Positions 34,016-45,187 of a stretch of 64,000 bases of DNA are shown piece after piece. Within the stretch, counting starts at the first letter, position 1. Each line of letters starts with the position of its first letter. Below the pieces are notes generated by a model that saw only the letters and a list, made by a program, of their open reading frames with translations, ran no database searches and had not been told where the DNA came from. The stretch comes from Aegilops tauschii subsp. strangulata. Taxonomy: Eukaryota; Streptophyta; Magnoliopsida; Poales; Poaceae. A program made the translations under genes and the position numbers. Where the stretch lies: NCBI RefSeq assembly GCF_002575655.3, contig NC_053036.3, forward strand, positions 197,812,788 through 197,876,787, given 5' to 3'.

Positions 34016-35124
34016 TTGGTGATTTGTGTGTAACGGTTATATTTTGTGTGGAGGCTATAAATACCCCTCCACCCACTCTTCATTCGTGAGGAGAGCCATC
34101 AGAACATGCCTACACTTCCATCATACATTTTCTGAGAGAGAACCACCTACTCATGTGTTGAGGTCAAGATATTCCATTCCAACCTTATGAATCTTGATCT
34201 CTAGCCTTCTCCAAGTTGCTTTCCACTCAAATCATCTTTCCACCAAATCCAAATCTGTGAGAGAGAGTTGAGTGTTGGGGAGACTATCATAGCACAAGAG
34301 CAAGGAGTTCATCATCAACACACCATCTATTACCTTTTGGAGAGTGGTGTCTCCTAGATTGGTTAGGTGTCACTTGGGAGCCTCCATCAAGATTGTGGAG
34401 TTGAACCAAGGAGTTTGTGCTGGCAAGGAGATCGCCTACTTCATGAAGATCTACCCTAGTGAGGCAAGTCCTTCGTGGGCGATGACCATGGTGGGATAGA
34501 CAAGGTTGCTTCTTCGTGGACCCTTCATGGGTGGAGCCCTCCGTGGACTTGCGCAACCGTTACCCTTCGTGGGTTGAAGTCTCCATCAACGTGGATGTAC
34601 GATAGCACCACCTATCGGAACCACGCCAAAAATCTTCGTGTCTACATTGCGTTTGCTCCCTCCAAACTCCTCCCTTTACCTTCATGTGCAATGTTTTACA
34701 TTCCGCTGCTATACTCTTAGACTTGCATGTGTACGTTGGTTGCTTGACTAGTGCTAAGTTGCTAAAATCTGCCAAGACTTAAAATTAGGAAAAGGCTAGA
34801 TTTTTATTTGGTCAAGTAATCTAATCACCCCCCCCTCTAGACATACTTTCGATCCTACAGCAGTGCACTTGGACCAGGCGCCAGGATCCTAATCCTGGTA
34901 GAAACGGTTGACATGTTACATATTGGCGTCATCCCGGGCCTTGGCCGAAAAACCATGCACCAGGCGCTTGGTCTCTTTTCTTCCTACACTAAGCGCCTAT
35001 GTTGTTTAGTTGATTAGTGTCTTACGTTGAAAGCTGAGGCGCTTGGGTGCTTTCAAATTTATATTATATTATTACTTTTCCTCATAAGCATTTATCTAAG
35101 CGCCTACAATTGTAAATGCTCTTA

Positions 35125-35541
35125 GTGCTAGATCGGTCGGGTGCCCTATTTTGTGAGCGTGTTGTTATGGTTTTTGTTGATTAACCAGGCAACTCTATTC
35201 TATTTTTTAATGAATCGAGCCTAAGGGCTTTCAGGGACAACCTATAGAAAATTTGAGGGTTTTTTACAGTGCCCTGGTACTCCATAGATAGAGGTGGGAG
35301 TGCCAACAAAATCTCACAGTTGATTTAAGAGGGCACTTTAGACTTTTTATCTCCTTGGTATAATGTTGACATATTTCCGTGATACAATTTCCTAATCCGA
35401 TCAGCTAAAAAAACACACATCCGATCAAGCGCACACCCGCCGCCTCTGATCGTGCGCAATGATGGTTGCCGGCTTGCCACATCCTCACGGATGAGCCGTC
35501 CCAGGCCCTATCACGCACATGCATGAAAATTTGGCAACTTA
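35125..35541. other. Flank between the MITE and the Harbinger element
   Basis: Unassigned low-GC to mixed sequence; no credible gene. It ends with the TTA target duplication of the next element. Confidence 0.4.
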
Positions 35542-37727
35542 GAGCAACTCCAACGGGCCGACCCAAACGGACAGTGATTTCATCCGCTTTTTGTCCGTTT
35601 GGGTCGGACGCCCGTCCGGCGTCCGCCCTGTTTTTGATATGGGTCGGCAGCGCGCCCAACGCGCCGACCCATATGTGCCGGCGTGGCCGGCTAGCCGCCC
35701 AATTTTACATGATTTGCATTCAACATATTTTCAAATGAAATGTAACAAGCCAAATAGTCTGGCCGCCCAAATAAATAGTATAGTTTTACAAGCCAAATAC
35801 AAATAAAAATGTTTCACATAGTTTTGCAAACGAATAAAAGAAGATACATCTATTGGTTGCCAACATGATCCCACATATGCTCAACCAAATCATTTTGCAG
35901 TTGCACGTGAGTTTCCCAATCACGCATGTCTTCATGAAATTGAGTGAACTGCTCAAATGTTGCCGCTACTCCATGCTCAGGCACAACATTCTCACCCTGA
36001 AACTCAAAGCCTTGATCGTACAGACGTTCCGGGCGCTCGTCTTCTACGATCATATTGTGCATGATCACACAAGCAGTCATCACCTCCACAGTTTCTGCGT
36101 GCTCCAAGTATTAGTAGGATACCGAACGATGCCCCATCGAGATTGCAAAACACCAAAGGCACGCTCGACATCCTTTCTAGCACTCTCTTGCTCTTGGGCA
36201 AATCTTTTCCTTTTCTCTCCGACAGGGTTGGGTATTGTCTTGACAATAGTGGTCCACTGAGGATAGATACTGTCACCCAGATAGTACCCTTTGTCGTAGT
36301 AGTGGCCGTTCACAGTAAAGTTCACCGGTGGGCTGTGGCCTTCTGCAAGCCTAGCAAACACCGGCGAGCGCTGAAGCACGTTGATATCATTGTGTGATCC
36401 AGCCATGCCAAAGAAAGAGTGCCAGATCCAAAGATCTTGAGACGCCACGGCCTCTAGTATGACAGTGCAAGCCCTGACATGTCCCTTATACTTTCCTTGC
36501 CAAGCAGAAGGGCAGTTCTTCCACTCCCAGTGCATGCAGTCTATGCTGCCAAGCATCCTCGGGAAGCCCCTGCTGGCATTCATCGCCAACAAACGGGTTG
36601 TATCTTCAGCTGTCGGCTCTCTCAAGTACTCAGGGCTAAACACAGCAATAACAGCCTTGCGGAACTTATACAGGGACTCTAGGCATGTAGACTCGCTCAT
36701 ACGGACGTACTCGTCAATGAGATCACCGGGCACTCCGTATGCAAGCATTCGGATGGCGGCAGTGCATTTCTGATAAGAGGAGAAACCAATCTTGCCGACG
36801 GCATCCTCTTTGCACTCGAAGTAGTCATCATAGCCGACCACTCCCTCTCTAATACGGTTGAAAACATGCCTACTCATACGGAACCGGCGGCGGAATTTGT
36901 GATGTTTGAACAACGGGTTTGTTGTATCAAAATAGTCCTTCTAGAGAAGGAAATGCCCGCTCTCTCGGTTGTGATTCAACGCCGGAAGGTGGCCCGGAAT
37001 GGAGCCACGGAACAACGGCCGCTGGCTGTTGAGGTGGTGATGGACCAACACGGCAGCCAATATCTCCTCCTCGTCGTCGGACGACGAATCATTGAAGTCG
37101 CAAAGGAAATTGTGGAAAAAGAACTCGTCGGCGGAGTCCATTTCGTACCTTGGCAAACTGTCGAACAGCTTGCGGGCGTCGACGTTGGAGACGGCCGGCG
37201 TGGCGAGCCGCGGCACCCACAGACAAGCTAGCTGCCCTGCCGACGTCCGACGAGTGTGACGGCGTCCGACGAGCGTGCCGGTCGGATGTGGCAGGGGCGG
37301 CGAGGCGGCTTCTTGGTCGCGGGCGGCTGTGCGGTTGGGGAAGCGGCGGTGGGAAGCAGTTTGCTCCCCGGCGGCAAAACGGCGGCGGAGGGCGACGGGG
37401 GGAGGGGCGGCGGCAGCTGGAAGAGTCGCCGGAAAAAAATGGGTGGCGGCGTCGGCGACGGAGGAGGCGGGAGGGTTGCTTGTTGGCCGCAGAGTAAGAC
37501 GGGAGGTCAATGTGCCACAGACCAGCGGGCCCGGGGAGAGGAGTAGGTGAGCGCGCGCGCGTCCGTCGCGTGTCCGCGCCGACGCAAATCCGGCTCAAAA
37601 ATGGGCCGGGAATGGGTCGCCCGCGGACGCGCATCCGTTTGAGTCAGCGCGTTGGGCCGCCTTTTGTGTCCGCGCCGATCCAAACGGACGGCCGCGGACG
37701 AAATGGGTCGCCCCATTGGAGTTGCTC
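35542..37727 (-). mobile_element. PIF/Harbinger DNA transposon (2186 bp)
   Basis: Terminal inverted repeats start GAGCAACTCCAAYGGG at both ends (35542 onward and the complement ending at 37727), matching at about 22 of 24 positions. They are flanked by TTA at 35539-35541 and 37728-37730, the PIF/Harbinger target site. The interior holds a minus-strand DDE transposase pseudogene (35850-37141). No second Myb-like ORF, which complete Harbinger elements usually carry, is seen. Confidence 0.93.
35850..37141 (-). pseudogene. Harbinger transposase (DDE_Tnp_4 type), two lesions
   Basis: The frame starts at ATG 37141-37139 (MDSADEFFFHNF) and would give about 430 residues. An in-frame TAG at 36943-36941 interrupts it after HFLL. 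A one-base deletion near 36085-36095 moves the last 80 codons ([16 protein letters not shown]) into another frame, ending at 35850. The catalytic residues are intact: Asp in [10 protein letters not shown], Asp in GSHNDINVL, Glu in [11 protein letters not shown]. The family cuts and pastes Harbinger elements at TWA sites, usually with a Myb-like partner. A GC-rich open stretch upstream (37142-37510) is considered leader. Confidence 0.9.
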
Positions 37728-37730
37728 TTA

Positions 37731-37844
37731 GCCGCTGGGCGCCGGCGATCCAGCCCTCGCTGGATCTGCGCACTGCATGCACCTCTGTTCCTAGCGTCGT
37801 CAAGCAATCAGTTTATGTTTCCAGTTCCAACAATCACATCTTTA
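37731..37844. other. Short host segment
   Basis: 114 bp between the Harbinger element and the Helitron; nothing recognisable. Confidence 0.4.
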
Positions 37845-39882
37845 TCTAATCTAATAATAAAGCACGGATCGCTTCTTATCACCATAATTTCGTCCATTTT
37901 TCATCCGTCCATCCAATCTTCAAGCCATTATTTTTTAAATTTTTGTACTCAAGGTGGTACTAATTTTGTGCACAACCTCGTCTGAAATAATAATGAGTAC
38001 GTCGCGCGCCTGGGCCTCACCCTTCCACGTCCTGACTACAGTGCGCCTGGGCCTCACCTTGCCACGGCCCGACTACAGTGGTGGCCCTGGCAAACGGTGA
38101 GAAGAGGCAGAAAAACAATTTCTCACTCAGAGGAACCTGGTCACTCAGGGGATTGGACGGTAGAGGACGCCGAGCTCCAAGGCTGCTCCCGGACGAGCTC
38201 CTGGCGAAGAAACACAGAGGCAGCGACGACTAGCACGGGCGCGCGCGGGGAGGAAAACGAATGGAGAGCGAGAGGCGGAGCGGTGAAGCATGGTCGTCCA
38301 TGGCCGGCGGCTCTTGCCTGAAGAAAGAAAGACAGAGAGAGAATTCAGAGACTGGCAGTATACAGGTTAAGGGAAGAATAGAGAGACCAGTGAGGAGGAG
38401 AGGCAAGGGGCGAAGGGCGGCGGCGCTCGGTATGCAGCCGTTGTACGCCAACTCTTCCGCCAGGAAACGGCGGCGGCATCCCGGAGAGCGGCCACCGAGG
38501 TCCCCGAGGCATCTCCACGCCATCCGTCGTCATGGCCGCCGTCCGCCCAGCGTGGCAGAGCAGAAGTATTAGACGTGGACGGCAAGCGCGGCTGCCTGCA
38601 TGTGCTCGCTATCGCTAGGGGAGCCTACTGGTCACTACATCGTCCTGTGCTGCTGCTATTTCTGGTTAGATCGAACTCCACAAATCAATCTTTTGATACG
38701 TGTGTTTGTATGCATCAGCCGCTGCTGAGTTGGTCATGTGCGCCACGCATATAGCCCGATCTGAAGTCACCGCAGTGCTCGCCGACATCACGGCTGCCAG
38801 TGCCAGTGCCCCTTGGTATGTGGCCATTGTGTTCCTGGGCAGCGGTGCTGTGGTGGAGCGGCTGATCGACAACATTGTGTGATGCGGCGCCACGCAAGCA
38901 AACTGCATGGGCGCTCGCCAACCTGCTGGCTAACCCACTGTTGTACTCGGCGGGCCGACTAGCCACACACAGTGCCCTACATCCTTCAGTTTATCTTCTC
39001 CTACAATTCTACCAGCCAAAGCGTCTCAAAAAGGCGATTGTTTTGGATTGTTAGCCATGCTGCACGTCGACTTTTGTGCCCTGCCTCCTTCAGTTTAGCA
39101 TTAGATCTTGCCTGTTGAGCTGCCCCTACTGGTATAAGCCCCTTATTCAACACCAACATGTCCTTATTTCTCTGTTTATCTTGCTTTGCTCATTTTTATA
39201 GCTGCTCTGAGAATATTTGATATGTTGGATTTTAGCTTTTTTAATGAAATTAATCTCCAAATGTTTTAGGAAACCGTCAAATACTATTCCATGATTTCAT
39301 AATTTTGATATTCCTAAAACCTATTATGATTTAGCAACTCTTCCGAAAAAGAGAATGTATGATGCCTATCTGAAGGGGATTAAAATTTTAACTTCATTTC
39401 AGATGATGAATATGATGGTATTTATGGTTCGCTATATAACTGAATGGAGAGAAATAGTCAAATGGATTGAAGTTGCTATTATTTTTTGAAGGGAAATTTT
39501 TTTATAACTTAGCAACTTAAATCCATTTAATATTTTTTTTCTCCGTCCAGTTATAGTTAATTGAAAGAAGAAAGTATTCTTTTGTCTATCCATGCTTATA
39601 CTTCTTTATTTAAAAGCAAAATAGCTTGTATTACAGCAAACTCCTTCCTCATATTGATTGCGATAAAAGTAGCATGTATCTTATATGTGATGTCAAAATT
39701 CAGTTTTAGTAGCTGTAAATCTGTTCCAGAAGTTTTGCTTTGCTGAGAATACTCCAATAACTGGCTCACCTATAATTTTTTTGAGGCGGTGTCAGCAAGT
39801 TGAGAAGAATGACAATCAATGACACAGGTAAGGGACATGTAATTTTTTTCTTTCCGTTGCAATGCACGGGCAATTTTGCTAG
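37845..39882 (+). mobile_element. Probable non-autonomous Helitron (2038 bp)
   Basis: The left end TCTAATCTAATAATAAAGC follows an A, and the right end ATTTTGCTAG precedes a T, fitting TC...CTRR inserted between A and T. Just inside the right end, CCGTTGCAATGCACGG can fold into a short hairpin. No RepHel frame is present. A GC-rich block at 38020-38620 and a possible exon at about 38720-38880 contrast with the AT-rich remainder and may be captured gene fragments. Confidence 0.55.
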
Positions 39883-40211
39883 TAATTACTAATAGTTGCA
39901 TTTGACCGCATCGCGTTTTATCTCTTTTGAAATCTGATGTATTGATTTTGTTTTTGGGATGTGAAGAAGTCCTTTTCTATGCACCCCGTGAATCATGGCT
40001 CGGTCGCCAGCTTAATCGCCGCCTGCATGTTGATTTTATCCCTTAATTAGTAGAGAATTAACGATCTAATCCTAGATTACCAAATTACCCTCGAAGTGGT
40101 GGTACTCCCCAACTTTTAACTGTAGTATTCCAAGGCATCTATACTGGAGTGCCAAACAATCCTATCCATCAGATCAGAACAAATGGAGGGCTTATATTAG
40201 TTTGAGGGTAC
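39883..40211. other. Host DNA left of Gypsy A (distal upstream region of the transporter gene)
   Basis: No gene seen. It ends with GGTAC at 40207-40211, one half of the target duplication of A; the other half is at 53240-53244. Before A inserted, this sequence lay about 0.8 to 1.1 kb upstream of the transporter ATG. Confidence 0.6.
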
Positions 40212-40729
40212 TGTCGTGGAATTGTCACGGCAGATGTCCTCAAGCTAGGACTTAGTCGTGGAGCCATCGCCGCTAGGAAGCTTGAAGGGGTTAACGGGAC
40301 AAGGAACACGAGGGTTTATACTGGTTCGGCCCCTTACAGTGAAGGTAAATGCCTACGTCCAGTTGAGGTGGTATTGATTAGGGTTTCGATGACCAGGGAG
40401 CTTAACTGCTATGCCTGGCTCTCGATGAGATCTTTCTTGTCCCTAAACCGCTGCCGGGTCGTCCCTTTATATAGGGAGGCTGACGCCCAGCAGCTCTCAG
40501 AGTCCCGGCCGGCTCATAAAAGTGTCCGGCTCGGACTCTCAACTATCCTTGCCTTACACTACAAGTTCTACCATAACAATGATTGTAACTACGGGCCTTA
40601 AGCCATATCCGGGTCTTAAACCCATCTTTGGCCCACCGTCTTCAAGCTTGGCGCCAGGCTTCTGGCGATGACCATTATGAGTAACCCGGCCCCTTCTGGC
40701 GGGTGACTCTAAGGTCTATATCCTCAACA
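40212..40729 (-). repeat. 3' LTR of element A
   Basis: Identical in length to the other LTR and different at four positions (near 40436, 40498, 40586 and 40720). On the minus strand it is preceded by the purine tract TCTGGGGCCTAA. Confidence 0.95.
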
Positions 40730-41010
40730 TTAGGCCCCAGATTGATTTGAGCCGGCTCATGTCAATCTTCAATTCTTCGACAGAGAAAAAACTCCGGCTT
40801 ACCATTGTGTGAAGGCCATAACCCGGCGTGACGTCATCCTCTGGACTTCGGGTAATCCACCGTGACGTCATCTTCCATTAAGTCCGTTGTTTACTCCACC
40901 AGATCCGCAACGGATCTTATCTTTACTGCCATCCCGAAAATCAAGGCGTTTCATGGGGAGATAACCACGTCGTGGTCTCCTCGTTTCTCGCGCCCACTTA
41001 TGAGCTCGCC

Positions 41011-41020
41011 CTTATAAATA
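41011..41020 (+). promoter_or_regulatory. TATA box of the element A antisense gene
   Basis: CTTATAAATA, identical to the counterpart in A' (1131-1140). A leader exon would run from about 41045 to 41194. A strong donor (CCTGTAAGTT, intron from 41195) and acceptor (ATCATAG, to 41808) remove a 614-bp leader intron 16 bp before the ATG at 41825. Confidence 0.6.
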
Positions 41021-41824
41021 GCCCGGCCCGACGGGCCTTCAGCCACTCGTCTTCCTCCTCGCGCCACTGTTCCTCCGCTCGAACTCCGTTGCTGTCGCCG
41101 CCGCGGGTCTCCTCCTCCTCACCAACTCCGGCCGCTGCATCAACCTGTTGTGTCCAGAGAAAACGGCGGTGACCTCCGCGACTCACCAGCACCTGTAAGT
41201 TCTGACTGCCCCGTAGAACAGATCTGCAGTAGGTTCGTCCTGTTCTTCTGTGTTCTTCCGTGTTCTTCGCCGCCGCCCATGAGTTCTTGGTAGTTTTCCT
41301 TTTTACTGCCTCTTTTTGATCTTAGGATAGTATAGAACCAGTGCGGCGGCTGTTTAGTACTCATTTCAAAGGCGAGTAGACCTCTTTTTACTGCATAAAG
41401 GCCTCGTTCGAGCCCAAGAATGTCCCCTGCGTCTGTTTTTAGGTCTAGAAACTTTCCTTTTGACCAACCATTTTGATCCAAATTATTTACCGCAATGTGT
41501 GAAACCTGTTTTCACCACACTTAGTAAAAAACTGCACTCGTTGAGTCATGGCGGTTTACATTTCCGGTTGAAAGAAACCATGCGCCGTAGAACCTTCCGG
41601 CTCAAAGGAGACCATGCGCCATAGAATTTTCCGGCTCATCTGTGATAAGGCCGTAGACAATCGAATTACTCTCAATACCTCGGGCGGCTTAAATAACCCG
41701 ACGCACTTAGATATATGTCATTAGTCCCCTCCATAAGCCGCCACTTTAACATTAAACTGTAAACTTCCTCCGACTTATAATTAAAGCGGACGTTTCCTTT
41801 TATCATAGGCTGCCGACTTTCACC

Positions 41825-44800
41825 ATGCCTCCCAAAGCTCCTAAAGCCTCCATCACTTGCAATTGGATGAGGTCCAATGTCACCAACGAGACTTTAGCGG
41901 ATTTTGTCAACTCAGGTTACCTGCCTAAGAAGGACGTCATGTCCTACCGTGCCCCTGACCCGTCAGAGGAGAGACCACAGCCAAAGGACGGGGAGGTAGT
42001 GATTTTTGCGGATCACATGAGCCGGGGCTTCGCACCGCCCGGCTCAAAGTTTTTTAGAGACGTGCTGAACTTCTTTGACCTGCGGCCACAAGATATAGGA
42101 CCCAACTCGGTGTCCAACACATGAAATTTCCAAGTGTTCTGCGAGGTTTATCTTAGAGAGGAGCCCAGCCTGCTGCTCTTCAGAGAGCTCTTCTACCTGA
42201 ACCGCCAGAACGAGTGCGCCAACGGGCCAAGTTTGGAAGTTGGCGGAATCTCCATTCAGCGACGGAGAGACTGTCTTTTCCCTTACACTGAGCTGCCGAG
42301 TCACCCAAAGGACTGGAACCTGACGTGGTTCTATTGCCAAGACACGTCACCGGCTGACGAGAGCCCGCTGCCCGGCTTTCGCCCTTCACGTCTGGAGCCG
42401 ACTCACCCTCTGTCTGACAAGTTAACTCAGGCGGAACGCCAACCTCTTCTCCCCACCATCAACAAGATCAAGGCTCTCCTGGGCAATGGTCTCAACGGAA
42501 TTGATCTGGTCCGGGTCTGGATCTCGTGGCGGGTGATCCCATTGAGCCGTCGCCCCGGCTTAATGTGCGAGTACACGGGCCGAAAAGATGACCCCCTGAG
42601 ACACAGCCGCAACGATCTCCCTGAAGACGTTGCCGAGGACATGACCAAGGCTCTCTTGAACGAGAGCCTGGCAGACTGTGGGAGGACCGGGTTAGCCCCC
42701 TTCTGCAAGACCAACCCAGCCCCAGCGGTAAGCCGCTGATCTGAACATCTTATCTTCTTCTGTAAATAACCTTCATCTGAATCTTTAATAAATCATCATT
42801 GTATTTTTCAGGCTGATGACAAATTCTGAAAGGTCAAATATGACCATGAGGCGGCCAAGAAGGCCAGGAAGGCGAAGAAAGCCGCCAAGAAAGCTGCTCC
42901 CCGCAAGAAGGGAAGTAGGCCTATTGCTTCAGAGTTGATGCAATTAAGCGACAGCTCCGAGTCAGAGGTAACCCCTGAACCTGTAAGCTCTTGTTATATC
43001 TGCTATTTATTTCTGTCCGCCTTACCAATACTGTTCATCAACAGGATGACACCGGAGCAAGTAACCCGGTGGTTGAAGAGGTAATGTCACTTTCCTCCGA
43101 CTCGGAGCCCTTGCCAAGGCTGAAAATCCGAAGGGTAACCCGGAAAGTAAGCTTTTCACATCCTTTAGCTTATCAAGACCCTCAATTTATTTTGAAGCGA
43201 CAGGTTCATGAGAGCCGGCGTCACACCCGGACCAACAAGGACGCTGACCTCTCCTCCGGGTTACCTGACGCATCGAGGAAACGCCGAACTGAGGTTATCT
43301 CCAACTTGTACCCTTTTCATCCTTTGGCGGGTGTTATACGTCGACCGCTTAATTCTTCTGACTCAAATTATCAGGAGACTTCCCCCTCTTCTGGCGACTC
43401 ATGCAGTCGAACCTGCCGGCTTTCAAGACCGTGCCCGGGTAATAATGATCATCTCATGTTGTACTTTGCCTTGACTTACACTTTTGTGCTTAACCTTTCT
43501 GTCTTTTCAGTGCCCAAGCAAAACTCAGCAAAAGGGCGAAGAAAAACAAGTCGGCCGATGAGCCGGACTTGCCTGAGCCGGAGGTAGCCTCTCAAGAACC
43601 GCCAGCTGCCTCTGCTCCTGAAGCCGCTGCTCCAACCAACAAGCCCATAGCAGAAGCTTCTGCTAACCCGGAGGCCTCCAGCTCTGCTCAACCAGCAGAT
43701 GACCCAGATGTGGTAATCACCCGGACGGAATATGTTGAACCGGGGAGACCTACTGCGCTGGACAAGTGCTCCGCTAAGGAGGAGTTGTTAGGGCGCCACC
43801 GGGCCAATCTGGACCTCACCGACTATGGCAATCTGAGCATCGGAGAGATCATCTCCGGCTATATCAGCCAGGTGCACAAGAGCCGGGACGTAGAGATTGC
43901 CATCGTGAACCAGATTCAGCAGAAGTCTGAGGTATCACTCTTTTGTCTTCTTACTTACTGCATATTTACCTTTACCATGCTAGCCCCCAAGTCGACGACT
44001 TATGAGTGAATATGTTGTAGACTTAAGTTCCGGCTTACTTCCATGAACCAGTAATGTGTAGATAGGAACGTTCGATATGCATTAGCCCCCAAGTGCCAAG
44101 TGTCTTTGCTTGGAAAAACGCTTGGGACTTTAAATTTGCATAGTAACTATTCATGCTATAACCCGAAAATTATGCAGGCTGCTGGCAAGAAGTTTGAAGC
44201 TGACATCGCCGATCTCAAGACCCGTCTGAAGACACAAGAAACTGAGACCCGGAAAGCAAACGCCAAATTTGTGTCCAGTATTGTTGCGCAAGAAAAACTG
44301 AAGACGGACTTTGATGCTGAACGGAGAGCCTGGGCCGAAGAGAAGGCTACTCTGGTGAACCGGGCCGAAAAGGCGGAGACGGCTCTGTCAGAGAAGACCG
44401 CCGAACTCTCCGGCTTAAAGCGCCAAGTGTCAAGATGGTTGCCGCAATCTTCGGTAAGTCATTTCACCGGCTTTCATCAAGTTTAGGATCTTTATATCTC
44501 ATAACTCATCCTTATCGGCGGCTTATCGTATTCTGTTAAACAGGTCCCAGAAGCGCCAACCTCAACCAAAGCGTGGTAACCAAGTTAAAAGCCGTGTACA
44601 CCCTGGTGGAGCAACTCTACACCGGGTCACAGTGTGCTTTGGCTGTGGTGGCCCTATCCAATGAGGTGCCGACTCACCTGGCAGAAGTCCTTCGCCGGCT
44701 CGCCGTTCTTCCTCAACGTATCCAAGAACTGCGACGGGCCTCTGCAAGAGCCGGAGCTATCGTCGCGCTGAGCCGGGCCAAGGCATTCCTTCCAGAGTTA

Positions 44801-45187
44801 GACCCGGCGGACATCGCCCTCGGCTATCCCAGTTTGAAGGAAGACGGCACCGCCTTCGACCAAAGGGACTTTGCAGCCTGCGTGAAGATCGTGCGCCCGG
44901 TGGCCACTCTCATTGGAAACGACACAGATCTGACCAAGTACCAGCTGGGTTACAATGCGGAAAATCAGAGGATCCCCACTCCGCGTTATGAAGCTGTCAG
45001 TTTAGTCCCGCCAGCTCGTCAGCACACCTTCGCCCCGGAGATTGACCCGGCCGGGTTAATTGACGAGGAAGCTCAATTCGAAGCTCTGAGCGGCATCGAC
45101 TGGAAGTCATCAACTTTCCAGGTCTTGGGAACAGCCGGAGGAGCGGAGGGGGATGAGCCGGAGACTTCAACCCAGCAAGCATCGTAA
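41825..45187 (+). pseudogene. Antisense accessory gene of A (PF04195-type), eight coding exons, decayed
   Basis: Likely coding exons are 41825-42727, 42812-42967, 43045-43146, 43204-43293, 43375-43438, 43511-43931, 44178-44453 and 44544-45187, all with GT-AG borders. Exon 1 carries the PF04195-like core (GFAPPGSKFFRDVLNFF, WNLTWFYCQD). Exon 2 is Lys/Ala-rich. Exon 6 is Pro/Ala/Glu-rich. Exon 7 is a coiled coil. Exon 8 has a C-terminal helical domain (RLAVLPQRIQELRRASARAG). Lesions are TGA at 42122 (Cys in A'), TGA at 42827, and frameshifts around exons 5-6 and at the end of exon 7. The gene runs opposite to the element's pol and reads away from the 3' LTR. No function is established for the family. 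Confidence 0.7.

Larger units (their letters stand above)
24536..34859 (+). repeat. Solo LTR X, split by Gypsy D
   Basis: Two segments, 24536-24716 and 33376-34859 (1665 bp in total), form one LTR that starts TGAAAGTGCAAC and ends GATCCTACA. Flanking pentamers are GCGGT (24531-24535) and GCAGT (34860-34864), a target duplication with one mismatch. No PBS or interior follows, so this is a solo LTR from unequal recombination. A TATAAATA box lies at 34056. I recognise the sequence as a common Triticeae LTR but do not assign a family name. Confidence 0.75.
24518..35121. mobile_element. Harbinger-like MITE (about 275 bp), split by solo LTR X
   Basis: The left end (GGGCATCTCCATTGCGGT, 24518-24535) and the right part (34865-35121, ending ACAATTGTAAATGCTC) are flanked by TTA at 24515-24517 and 35122-35124. 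Ends GGGCATC and GATGCYC-like plus a TTA target site fit a PIF/Harbinger MITE. The terminal repeats are imperfect (about two thirds identical over 25 bp), so the assignment is tentative. Confidence 0.5.

Noticed and set aside
35240..35400. Small MITE suggested by TTTGAGGG and GGTACTCC motifs also seen near 40100-40210
   Set aside because: No inverted repeat or target duplication could be established around either stretch.
37089..37634. GC-rich open frames at the 5' end of the Harbinger transposase
   Set aside because: Low-complexity Arg/Pro/Ala shadows; the transposase-like sequence starts at 37141 in one frame only.
38700..38882. 60-codon frame in the Helitron as a gene
   Set aside because: Too short and without start context or family; noted only as a possible captured exon.
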